A stretch of 6,040 bases of DNA from Bacteroidota bacterium (GCA_023458415.1 JAEWZO010000033.1:1-6040); one strand, 5' to 3'; shown: positions 1-5,065, numbered from the stretch's first letter. The notes: generated by a model from the letters alone, not told the origin. Program-made: numbers and translations.

Positions 1-704
1 GATTTATTGATTTTTCTGAAGGCATTCAGCACCGTAATCGTCGTTCCGTGCACAATTCCCTGCGGACCGATGTACATATAACTTCCGGCGGTCATCTGTC
101 CGTACTGCGTCACGCCCAAGGCATTGAATTTTTCCCAGTCGTCCGGTTTGGAGTAATTCGGAATCATCATTCCATTCGTTACTACAACTCTCGGTGCATC
201 CTTATGCGAAGGAAACAGTCCCATCGGATGGCCTGAATACATCACCAAGGTCTGCTCATTAGACATTTCCGAAAGGTATTTCATCGTCAGAAGATATTGC
301 GCCCAGTTGCTGAATACGCCACCATTTCCGCCGTACGTTATCAGCTCGTGCGGATGCTGTGCCACGGCGTAATCCAGGTTATTCTGAATCATCAGCATAA
401 TGGCTTTTGCCTGCTCGGATTTCCCCGGATAATCGGTGATGGGACGTGCTTTCATTTCGTAATCCGGACGGAAGCGGTACATATAAATTCTGCCATACTC
501 TTCCAGTTCTTTTCTGAATTCTTCAATCAGTTCAGCGTGAAACTTCGGCTCGAAATAACGCAAAGCATTACTGAGCCCCAGTTTTTTCTCCTCGTCCGTA
601 AGGATTTCCTTGCGCTTTGGTGCGTGGTTGATCTGTGGTTCAAAAGGTTTTGGCTGAGGAAGTTCACTCGGAATTCCCTGTCTGATCTGTTCCTGGAAAG
701 TCAT
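1..704 (-). CDS. hutU: Urocanate hydratase (urocanase), N-terminal 234 residues, cut by window edge
   Basis: This enzyme hydrates urocanate to imidazolone propionate in cytosolic histidine degradation, using tightly bound NAD+. Translating the minus strand from the ATG at 704-702 gives MTFQEQIRQGIPSE and stays open to the left edge. Family hallmarks are clear: TYGGNGGVFSNWAQ (residues 123-136), MYSGHPMGLFPS (155-166), NGMMIPNYS (177-185), GQMTAGSYMYIGPQG (202-216) and IVHGT (217-221). About 70 residues precede the usual bacterial core (NALRYF at 46-51, YMYRFRP at 74-80). That matches the long, animal-type (UROC1-like) urocanase rather than the roughly 550-residue Pseudomonas/Bacillus form. 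The start is supported by the conserved N-terminal extension and by the TATTTTTG box just upstream. The C-terminal part, with the rest of the active site, and any other hut genes lie outside the window. Confidence 0.96.
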   Translation of the reverse strand, partial: MTFQEQIRQGIPSELPQPKPFEPQINHAPKRKEILTDEEKKLGLSNALRYFEPKFHAELIEEFRKELEEYGRIYMYRFRPDYEMKARPITDYPGKSEQAKAIMLMIQNNLDYAVAQHPHELITYGGNGGVFSNWAQYLLTMKYLSEMSNEQTLVMYSGHPMGLFPSHKDAPRVVVTNGMMIPNYSKPDDWEKFNALGVTQYGQMTAGSYMYIGPQGIVHGTTITVLNAFRKINK

Positions 705-726
705 TGTTACTTTATTGAGATTTTGC

Positions 727-734
727 CAAAAATA
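727..734 (-). promoter_or_regulatory. Candidate -7 promoter box for hutU (TATTTTTG)
   Basis: Read on the minus strand this is TATTTTTG, a full match to the Bacteroidota -7 consensus TAnnTTTG. It lies 22 bases upstream of the hutU ATG, which would give a short leader of roughly 15 bases. No clear TTG -33 element is visible at the expected distance, so the call rests on the -7 box and position only. Confidence 0.4.
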
Positions 735-766
735 CGGATATAAAGTGTTTAATTAAAACTAAACGC

Positions 767-774
767 TATATTTG
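767..774 (+). promoter_or_regulatory. Candidate -7 promoter box for riboswitch/thioesterase transcript (TATATTTG)
   Basis: TATATTTG matches the Bacteroidota -7 consensus TAnnTTTG exactly. Transcription would start near 780, only a few bases before the 5' arm of the riboswitch closing stem at 785, which is where a promoter for this RNA should be. The -33 region is AT-rich without a perfect TTG. This promoter diverges from the hutU promoter, with a TTTAATTAAA palindrome (748-757) between them. Confidence 0.5.
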
Positions 775-784
775 CCGCTTTAAA

Positions 785-878
785 TCCGTAAACACTGAGG
801 TGAATCGTGTGCAAATCACGAACTGTCGCGCAACTGTAATTCGCTGAATGGCAAAAAGTCAGATCCCTTTTTTACGGA
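785..878 (+). promoter_or_regulatory. Cobalamin (B12) riboswitch-like aptamer, compact form
   Basis: The RNA carries the conserved cobalamin riboswitch core. A P3-type hairpin TCGTG/CACGA (805-809 with 817-821, loop TGCAAAT) is followed directly by ACTGTCGCGCAACTGTAA (822-839), very close to the family consensus ACUGUCCCGCAACUGUAA. A B12-box-like segment AGTCAGATCCC (857-867) comes next. A perfect 8-bp closing stem P1 is formed by TCCGTAAA (785-792) and TTTACGGA (871-878), and CTGA (795-798) can pair with TCAG (859-862) inside it. The element is short, about 94 nt, without the peripheral arms of the large ~200-nt form, and its B12 box departs from the usual CAGGANACC core. It sits behind a TAnnTTTG box and ahead of a thioesterase gene, an unexpected target. 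Ligand binding is inferred from the motif only. Confidence 0.8.
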
Positions 879-883
879 AAAAG

Positions 884-939
884 TGCTTTCGCGATTTGAA
901 GCAGAAATTCTAGGTGGTTTCTTGCCGCTTACTTTCTGT
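884..939 (+). promoter_or_regulatory. Probable expression platform of the riboswitch (two competing hairpins)
   Basis: Directly after the aptamer, TGCTTT (884-889) can pair with GAAGCA (898-903). Alternatively GCAGAAA (901-907) pairs with TTTCTGT (933-939), with an inner stem AGGTGG/CCGCTT (912-917 with 925-930) that includes G-U pairs. The two hairpins share bases 901-903 and so exclude each other. TTGCC (922-926) is complementary to GGCAA (850-854) inside the aptamer, a possible L5-L13-type kissing contact. No U-tract follows, so control at translation or by RNA stability seems likelier than intrinsic termination. All of this is read by eye, without energy calculation. Confidence 0.5.
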
Positions 940-971
940 TCATTTCTAAGTTTTAATAAAAAAATTAAGTA

Positions 972-1406
972 ATGAATTACGAAGTAAAAATTCAAAACTC
1001 TGTAACCCGCGTGTTTAAGGTAGTTTTCCCAAACATCACCAATCATCACAACACGATGTTTGGCGGAACGGTGATGGAAATGATGGACGAAATCGCCTTT
1101 ATGACTGCCACCCGTTTTGCCAGAAAATCTTTTGTAACGGTGAGCTGTGACCGGATCGATTTCAAAAAACCCATTCCTGCAGACACGATTGTTGAATTGA
1201 TTGGAAAAGTAAAGTATGTTGGAAATACCAGCTTAAAGGTCAACGTCGAGATTTATGTTGAAGAAATGTATGGAGAAAGCCGTGAAAAAGCTGTGGCAGG
1301 AGATTTTACGCTCGTAGCTATTGACGAGGCCAAAAAACCTCTGAAGATATTTGAGAATTCAGTTGTCGTAAATGAACTGCGATCTAACCGTGTTTTGACC
1401 CAATGA
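972..1406 (+). CDS. Acyl-CoA thioesterase, hotdog fold (YciA/BACH-like)
   Basis: This is a predicted cytosolic hydrolase of acyl-CoA thioesters, 144 residues, the normal size for a single hotdog domain. The family signature HHNTMFGGTVMEMMDE (residues 25-40) includes N27, the FGG turn (30-32) and the D39-E40 pair at the start of the long hotdog helix, where the catalytic acid of YciA-type enzymes sits. FVTVSCDRIDFKKPIPADT (54-72) and a GKVKYVGNTSLKVNVEIYV strand block (78-96) follow in the usual order. GDFTLVAIDEAKKP (110-123) is the last strand of the domain. The ATG at 972 follows an A-rich leader typical of Bacteroidota. It is the first gene after the cobalamin riboswitch-like RNA and may be cotranscribed with the cytochrome c gene 78 bases downstream, as no terminator is visible between them. 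The acyl-chain preference cannot be read from sequence. Confidence 0.9.
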   Translation: MNYEVKIQNSVTRVFKVVFPNITNHHNTMFGGTVMEMMDEIAFMTATRFARKSFVTVSCDRIDFKKPIPADTIVELIGKVKYVGNTSLKVNVEIYVEEMYGESREKAVAGDFTLVAIDEAKKPLKIFENSVVVNELRSNRVLTQ

Positions 1407-1484
1407 AACCCAGATGAAAAATACAGAAAAATAGGTATTGAATGATGAAATGATTGTTAAGACCTTAGCAAGAAATGAATCATT

Positions 1485-2063
1485 ATGAAAACTCAAATTT
1501 TATCTTTATCGCTAATCGCAGCACTTTCTGTTTTTTCGTGCAACAAAACTGTTCAACCAGAAACCACAACTGCTCAGCCAATTAAAAAAGATTCTGGTGA
1601 AATTGTTGCTTACGGAAAATACCTGGTAACGATCACCGGTTGCAACGACTGCCATTCGCCAAAAAAAATGGGACCAAATGGTCCGGAACTGATTCCCGAA
1701 CTGTTGCTTTCAGGCTATCAATCAAACCGTGCAATACCGAAATTTGATCAAACGAGAGCAAAAGTGGGCTTTGCGCAAATGAATGAGGACATGACCGCAG
1801 CGGCCGGACCGTGGGGAATTTCATTCGCGGCAAACCTGACTCCACACCCAACGGGACTTGGAAACTGGAACGTTGAGCAGTTCAAAAAAGCAATGATGCA
1901 CGGAAAATCTAAAGGTATGGACAACGGAAGAATGCTTTTGCCACCGATGCCGTGGTTTAATTATACTGCAATGAAAGATGAGGACGCGGAAGCTATTTTC
2001 GCCTATCTTCAGTCGCTGAAACCAGTTGAAAATGTGGTTCCTGCAACAGTTCAGTTTAAATAA
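1485..2063 (+). CDS. Mono-heme cytochrome c family lipoprotein
   Basis: This is a predicted electron-transfer lipoprotein exported across the inner membrane, 192 residues. An N-terminal hydrophobic signal ends in a lipobox, LSVFSC, with lipidated C19. A flexible Thr/Pro/Gln linker runs to about residue 35. Heme c attaches at CNDCH (53-57) in the context YLVTITGCNDCHSPK, and the likely distal axial ligand is M155 in LLPPMPW. The C-terminal helix DEDAEAIFAYLQSLKPV (165-181) is typical of class I cytochromes c. The stretch between heme site and axial Met (about 95 residues, with NLTPHPTGLGNW at 117-128) resembles the cytochrome modules accompanying membrane dehydrogenases. No dehydrogenase or oxidase gene is adjacent, so its partner is unknown. 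The gene ends in a strong terminator. The start gives a proper signal peptide, and no other start fits as well. Confidence 0.92.
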   Translation: MKTQILSLSLIAALSVFSCNKTVQPETTTAQPIKKDSGEIVAYGKYLVTITGCNDCHSPKKMGPNGPELIPELLLSGYQSNRAIPKFDQTRAKVGFAQMNEDMTAAAGPWGISFAANLTPHPTGLGNWNVEQFKKAMMHGKSKGMDNGRMLLPPMPWFNYTAMKDEDAEAIFAYLQSLKPVENVVPATVQFK

Positions 2064-2065
2064 AA

Positions 2066-2091
2066 AAAATCCGTTCACTTGAGCGGATTTT
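2066..2091. terminator. Bidirectional intrinsic terminator
   Basis: AAAATCCGTTC (2066-2076) pairs with GAGCGGATTTT (2081-2091) around the 4-base loop ACTT, an 11-bp stem with one G-U pair. On the plus strand it begins 2 bases after the cytochrome c stop codon. On the minus strand its 3' arm runs into eight T residues, so it would also end minus-strand transcripts coming from the TauE gene and the remnant ORF whose stop codon is at 2095-2093. Confidence 0.85.
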
Positions 2092-2092
2092 G

Positions 2093-2263
2093 TTATTCTT
2101 CAGGATCAACTGAATTTCTGTTATTTTCCGGAACATCGATACGAATTATAAGTACCAATTCCATTTTCGAATTTCTGTTGAGGAAATTTTGGAGGACTGT
2201 AGAATTTTTCTCACTTTGCAATATAATGACGTAATAGTATCGGTCACTTCCTAAAAATTCACC
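2093..2263 (-). pseudogene. Start-less open frame, probable C-terminal remnant of an unknown gene
   Basis: On the minus strand a 56-codon frame runs from an upstream TGA (2266-2264) to a TAA at 2095-2093, abutting the bidirectional terminator. It reads like real protein: GEFLGSDRYYYVIIL (residues 1-15), then STVLQNFLNRNSKMELVLI (21-39), then IRIDVPENNRNSVDPEE (40-56). There is no start at its beginning. The only ATG in frame (2164-2162) would leave 23 residues, and a TTG at 2221-2219 would give 42. The simplest reading is the tail of a gene whose front was lost, perhaps when the TauE gene region was rearranged. A short real protein using the TTG start, or a chance frame, cannot be excluded. 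The family is not recognised. Confidence 0.4.
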
Positions 2264-2305
2264 TCAAATTATTTTTAAATTCAAGTTTTAAAGATTTCTT
2301 ACATC

Positions 2306-3028
2306 TCAAAAAAACATCAGTGAGCCAATCAAGAGAAGTCCGATATAGACATATTGTTTAAATTTCTCATCTTTCAAACGGTGGTTAATGATCCTTCCTA
2401 AAAGAATCGCAGGAAACATAACCGGAAATGAGTACAGAAAATAACGCGTGACTTCCCATGTCCATAATCCCTGCCATAGAAACCCCAATAAAGCTACAAA
2501 ACTTACCGGAAGAAAATATGCCTGTAACGTTGCTCTAAAATGTTTTGCCGACCAATTCATCATATTCCCATACACAACCAAAGGAGGTCCGTTCGCAGAA
2601 AAAGCACCTCCGAAAACTCCTGAAAGAAATCCACAAATAAATAACCATAAACGATGATTCTTATTAATTTCCAACTTTCTTTTAGAAAATAAACTATACA
2701 ATGAATAACCGACAATAATCAGTCCCAGAACATATTTTAAAAAATCTCTGTCTGCATACACAATCAGGAGCAAGCCAAAAGGAATTCCCAGAATTGCATA
2801 AATAATAAGCCATTTGGCACTTGAGAATTGAATATGATTCTTATCCTGAACTACGACAACTGCGGCAATAAACACAGACATCAGCAGAGATAAAGGCACA
2901 GTTACTTCAATAGGAAGGTAAAATATTAGAAGCGGAACCGCAATAAGAGACTCGCCGAAACCAAAAGCAGAACGCACCAACGCAGAAAGAAACATTACTG
3001 ACAAAACATACCAAACAAGCGGCTCCAT
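2306..3028 (-). CDS. Sulfite exporter TauE/SafE family membrane protein
   Basis: This is a polytopic inner-membrane protein of the TauE/SafE (DUF81) family, whose members move sulfite, sulfoacetate or other organosulfur anions; the substrate here is unknown. The 240 residues show about eight hydrophobic segments (near 3-20, 25-41, 44-61, 72-91, 97-113, 128-146, 168-187, 194-213, with a last one at 226-240), some of them probably broken helices. The family's two related halves are visible. The first has AFGFGESLIAVPLLIFYLP (21-39), where the usual GGG reads GES. The second has LSGVFGGAFSANGPPLVVYG (135-154), followed by HFRATLQAYFL (163-173). The start chosen is the ATG at 3028; a TTG one codon upstream is a poorer choice. 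No sulfur-metabolism gene is adjacent. No hairpin follows directly, so its transcript may run on to the terminator at 2066-2091. Confidence 0.9.
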   Translation of the reverse strand: MEPLVWYVLSVMFLSALVRSAFGFGESLIAVPLLIFYLPIEVTVPLSLLMSVFIAAVVVVQDKNHIQFSSAKWLIIYAILGIPFGLLLIVYADRDFLKYVLGLIIVGYSLYSLFSKRKLEINKNHRLWLFICGFLSGVFGGAFSANGPPLVVYGNMMNWSAKHFRATLQAYFLPVSFVALLGFLWQGLWTWEVTRYFLYSFPVMFPAILLGRIINHRLKDEKFKQYVYIGLLLIGSLMFF

Positions 3029-3140
3029 CAAGATTTTATTAAGTCACAAGATAAAGTAAATTAACACCACAAACAAATCGACATCAAAAAGAAGGTACGG
3101 AAGTTGCAGCGCAGAAATCTAATCAAAAAAGTAAGATAAA

Positions 3141-3545
3141 ATGAAAGTAATACCACTGTTTGCCGCATTGTTTTTATTTACCGGCTGCAAAAAAGAAATA
3201 ACCGCAGACAATACTTTTTCAAAAGATTCCACAGCTGTTCTTGACCAAACTACTGTAGAGATAGACAGTTCAGCAACTCCACCGACAAATTACGGTGATG
3301 AAGGAAGACTGTACGCTTCAGCGGACGGAAAAACAAAATTTCGTATTCTTTCCGAAGATCTGAAAGAAGAAACACTGAATTTTCGTGACGAAAATTCCGG
3401 AGTAATTTATGAAATGAAGCAGGTAAATTCTGCAAGTGGTTCTAAATACGAAGACGCCAATGGAAATTTCATCTGGTTTAAGGGAAACGAATTTATTTTC
3501 GGAAAAGGAGAAACAAATGTATCATCCGGTAGCTTACAAAAATAA
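3141..3545 (+). CDS. MliC-like lipoprotein (putative C-type lysozyme inhibitor)
   Basis: This is a 134-residue lipoprotein with a short signal and lipobox LFTGC (C16), then a Ser/Thr-rich linker to about residue 50. The C-terminal domain (about 55-123) fits the MliC/PliC fold. It opens with LYASADGKTKFRIL (57-70), where classical MliC has a YxCxxG strand. It then has the inhibitor motifs SASGSKY (97-103) and IWFKGNEF (111-118), matching the SASGxKY and WxKGxE loops known to insert into the lysozyme active site. The equivalents of the key Ser and Lys are S99 and K114. Unlike well-studied members, the domain has no cysteines, so the usual disulfide is missing. A role as periplasmic or surface protection against C-type lysozyme is inferred from these motifs. 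The gene is divergent from the TauE gene and ends in a strong terminator. Confidence 0.75.
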   Translation: MKVIPLFAALFLFTGCKKEITADNTFSKDSTAVLDQTTVEIDSSATPPTNYGDEGRLYASADGKTKFRILSEDLKEETLNFRDENSGVIYEMKQVNSASGSKYEDANGNFIWFKGNEFIFGKGETNVSSGSLQK

Positions 3546-3549
3546 AAGC

Positions 3550-3583
3550 AAAAAAGCGGGACTCTTTACGGTCCCGCTTTTTT
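3550..3583. terminator. Strong bidirectional intrinsic terminator
   Basis: AAAAAAGCGGGAC (3550-3562) pairs perfectly with GTCCCGCTTTTTT (3571-3583) around the loop TCTTTACG. It lies 4 bases after the stop codon of the MliC-like gene. It also lies about 15 bases past the stop of the convergent 88-residue gene, so with T-runs on both strands it serves both. Confidence 0.92.
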
Positions 3584-3598
3584 TATTTAGAGAAATTT

Positions 3599-3865
3599 TT
3601 AATCCACTTCATCTGTCAGTTCATTTTTGTGTTTTTCCCACGCATCACTATACGCTTTCTGCTGGTTCTCCCACGCCTCAGGTGGGCAATCGTTCTTAGC
3701 TCTTGTCATAAAGCCCTCTTCTGTAGCTTCCTCTTTTTTACTTCTCATTTCTGCAACATAATCCATTGCTAGTTTGTTGGGCTTTGAATCAAGATTTGGA
3801 TTGTTAGCCAAATTTTTCTCGATATTATCAAAGTTTTGTGACTGTTTAAACTTATTCGTGTCCAT
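3599..3865 (-). CDS. Small charged hypothetical protein, 88 aa
   Basis: The family is not recognised. The protein is 88 residues, hydrophilic, without a signal peptide or membrane segment, so probably cytosolic. It starts MDTNKFKQSQNFDNIE and has a Lys/Glu-rich centre (RSKKEEATEEGF, 41-52) and a single cysteine (C60). The C-terminal part contains two similar units, EAWENQQKAYS (63-73) and DAWEKHKNELT (74-84), which suggests a short helical repeat. The gene begins 27 bases after the stop of the acidic 94-residue gene, so the two are probably cotranscribed. It ends just before the bidirectional terminator. Operon placement, a clean A-rich leader and normal coding texture support a real gene. 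Confidence 0.7.
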   Translation of the reverse strand: MDTNKFKQSQNFDNIEKNLANNPNLDSKPNKLAMDYVAEMRSKKEEATEEGFMTRAKNDCPPEAWENQQKAYSDAWEKHKNELTDEVD

Positions 3866-3892
3866 AATTTTTCTGATTTTAAAAGGTTAAAA

Positions 3893-4177
3893 TTAATTGA
3901 TGTCCTCCGGAGTTTCGAGATCATCGTGGTTGTCGCCACCCAAACTCCAGTAATTGTTTTCTTCGTCTTCGGAACCTATTTTCTGCTGTTCATTATCAAG
4001 CTCTGAACCCGGAACATCCAGATTGTTTTCCATTTCTTCGGGAGCATCATGAAGATAATCCGGAGCTTCTTCCGAATCGGTCGAAATTCTTTCCTGCTGA
4101 TTGTAAATGTCTTCGCTTGGCGGATAATCCATCCTTTCCAGGTTTTCGTTCTGTTCTTTTTTATTTTCGTCGTTCAT
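3893..4177 (-). CDS. Highly acidic small hypothetical protein, 94 aa
   Basis: The protein is dominated by acid residues: 31 of 94 are Asp or Glu against five Lys or Arg, with many Asn and Gln. It has no cysteine, signal peptide or hydrophobic core and is likely disordered. The N-terminal half is low complexity. The C-terminal third is more structured in appearance: LDVPGSELDNEQQ (53-65), IGSEDEENN (67-75) and YWSLGGDNHDDLE (76-88). From memory, very similar tails occur in small Bacteroidota proteins, so this block is probably the conserved functional part; that was not checked. The function is unknown. It is the first gene of a probable two-gene unit with the 88-residue protein. Its start follows the A-rich leader TACGAAA. 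Confidence 0.75.
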   Translation of the reverse strand: MNDENKKEQNENLERMDYPPSEDIYNQQERISTDSEEAPDYLHDAPEEMENNLDVPGSELDNEQQKIGSEDEENNYWSLGGDNHDDLETPEDIN

Positions 4178-4286
4178 TTTCGTAGTATTTTATTGAGAGG
4201 AAATTTACATCGAAATAAAAATGACTTCATTACAATATCACTGCAAACTTTTACAGTTTTTCCTTTGAACGACAGCTAAAACCACC

Positions 4287-4312
4287 AAAAAAAAACAATC
4301 ATGAATCTGATT
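4287..4312 (-). terminator. Weak candidate intrinsic terminator for pcm
   Basis: On the minus strand AATCA (4312-4308) pairs with TGATT (4301-4297) around a 6-base loop, then one G and nine T residues (4295-4287) follow. It lies about 80 bases past the pcm stop codon. The stem is short and AT-rich, so only the long T-run makes it credible. Confidence 0.35.
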
Positions 4313-4390
4313 ATAAATTAATTGGAATCTAAAAACTCATTACAAAATGAACGAAATCTGGGAATGGGACCCAATAAAGCGCAGCAGATT

Positions 4391-5041
4391 TTATTGGTTA
4401 GTGTTTCCCAGCATCGGGACGAATTTATATGCACCAAACTCTTCTTTCTCAAACTCGGTTGGTGAAATTTTTGTGAAACGAAACAAAACCTGTTCATCAG
4501 TTTTCCCCAATGGAATTACCATTTTTCCACCTACATTCAGTTGCTTCAGAAGCTCGGTTGGCAGGCTTTCAGCACCGCAGGTCACAATTATTTTATCGAA
4601 TGGCGCAAAAGTCGGCAAGCCGGCAAAACCGTCTCCAAAACTCTGGAATTTCGGACGCAGATGCATTTCACGGAATTTCTTTTTCGAAAAATCAAACAAA
4701 TCTTTTTGTCTCTCAACCGTGTAAACCAAAGCATTCATTTGAATTAGAACAGCAGTTTGATAGCCACATCCGGTACCAATTTCAAGAATTTTTTCTCCCG
4801 GCTTTACCTGAAGAAGTTCAGTCTGTTCTGCAACAGTCGAAGGATGCGAAATTGTTTGATGCGCTGCAATAGGAAACGCGCGGTCTTCGTAGGCATAATC
4901 TTCAAAAATACTTTCAATAAAGAGATGACGGGGAACTTCGTTGATGGCTTTAAGAACATTTTCATCCGAAATCCCAATTTTATCGCGAAGATAATCTACC
5001 AAAATTTTTCGTTTCCCTTTATGAACAAAAGTATCCTGCAT
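4391..5041 (-). CDS. pcm: Protein-L-isoaspartate O-methyltransferase
   Basis: This enzyme uses S-adenosylmethionine to methylate L-isoaspartyl residues in aged proteins, starting their repair; it acts in the cytosol. The 216 residues match the family length. Visible motifs in order are VPRHLFI (36-42), the substrate-site block AAHQTISHPSTVAEQ (59-73) with S65, and SAM motif I, ILEIGTGCGYQTAVL (85-99). The acidic ribose-binding end of the next strand is VYTVER (106-111). Motif II is FDKIIVTCGAESLP (148-161) and motif III is LKQLNVGGKMVIPLG (165-179). The ATG at 5041 gives MQDTFVHKG and is the only sensible start. A TATTTTTG box ends 4 bases upstream, hinting at a leaderless message. It is divergent from the oxidoreductase gene. 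The stop codon lies inside a CCAATAAA/TTTATTGG inverted repeat (4371-4397). Confidence 0.96.
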   Translation of the reverse strand: MQDTFVHKGKRKILVDYLRDKIGISDENVLKAINEVPRHLFIESIFEDYAYEDRAFPIAAHQTISHPSTVAEQTELLQVKPGEKILEIGTGCGYQTAVLIQMNALVYTVERQKDLFDFSKKKFREMHLRPKFQSFGDGFAGLPTFAPFDKIIVTCGAESLPTELLKQLNVGGKMVIPLGKTDEQVLFRFTKISPTEFEKEEFGAYKFVPMLGNTNQ

Positions 5042-5045
5042 AGCA

Positions 5046-5053
5046 CAAAAATA
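5046..5053 (-). promoter_or_regulatory. Candidate -7 box for pcm (TATTTTTG), very close to the start codon
   Basis: On the minus strand TATTTTTG fits TAnnTTTG and ends only 4 bases before the pcm ATG. If it is used, transcription would begin at or next to the start codon. No clear -33 TTG lies at standard spacing, so this may be chance in AT-rich DNA. Confidence 0.3.
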
Positions 5054-5065
5054 TAGAATAGACTT

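Noticed and set aside
297..743. Plus-strand 148-codon frame
   Set aside because: It lies antisense to hutU, whose minus-strand translation is unmistakable; the plus reading has no family features.
816..1049. Minus-strand 77-codon frame across the riboswitch region
   Set aside because: It overlaps the structured RNA and the thioesterase start, and its sequence is not protein-like.
3029..3031. TTG start one codon upstream of the TauE-family ATG
   Set aside because: The next codon is ATG and gives the same protein, so ATG at 3028 is the more likely start.
3032..3140. Search for promoter motifs between the TauE and MliC-like genes
   Set aside because: No convincing TAnnTTTG box with a spaced TTG was found on either strand, only AT-rich sequence.
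4371..4397. CCAATAAA/TTTATTGG inverted repeat over the pcm stop codon as a terminator
   Set aside because: The 8-bp stem is perfect, but the loop is 11 bases, the stem is AT-rich and a GC-rich stretch follows on the minus strand instead of a T-run.
4347..4724. Plus-strand frame beginning MNEIWEWDPIKRSRFYW
   Set aside because: The first 15 codons look protein-like and lie outside pcm, but the rest is antisense to pcm and has no coherent domain. It is most likely a shadow frame, although a tiny remnant at 4347-4390 cannot be excluded.
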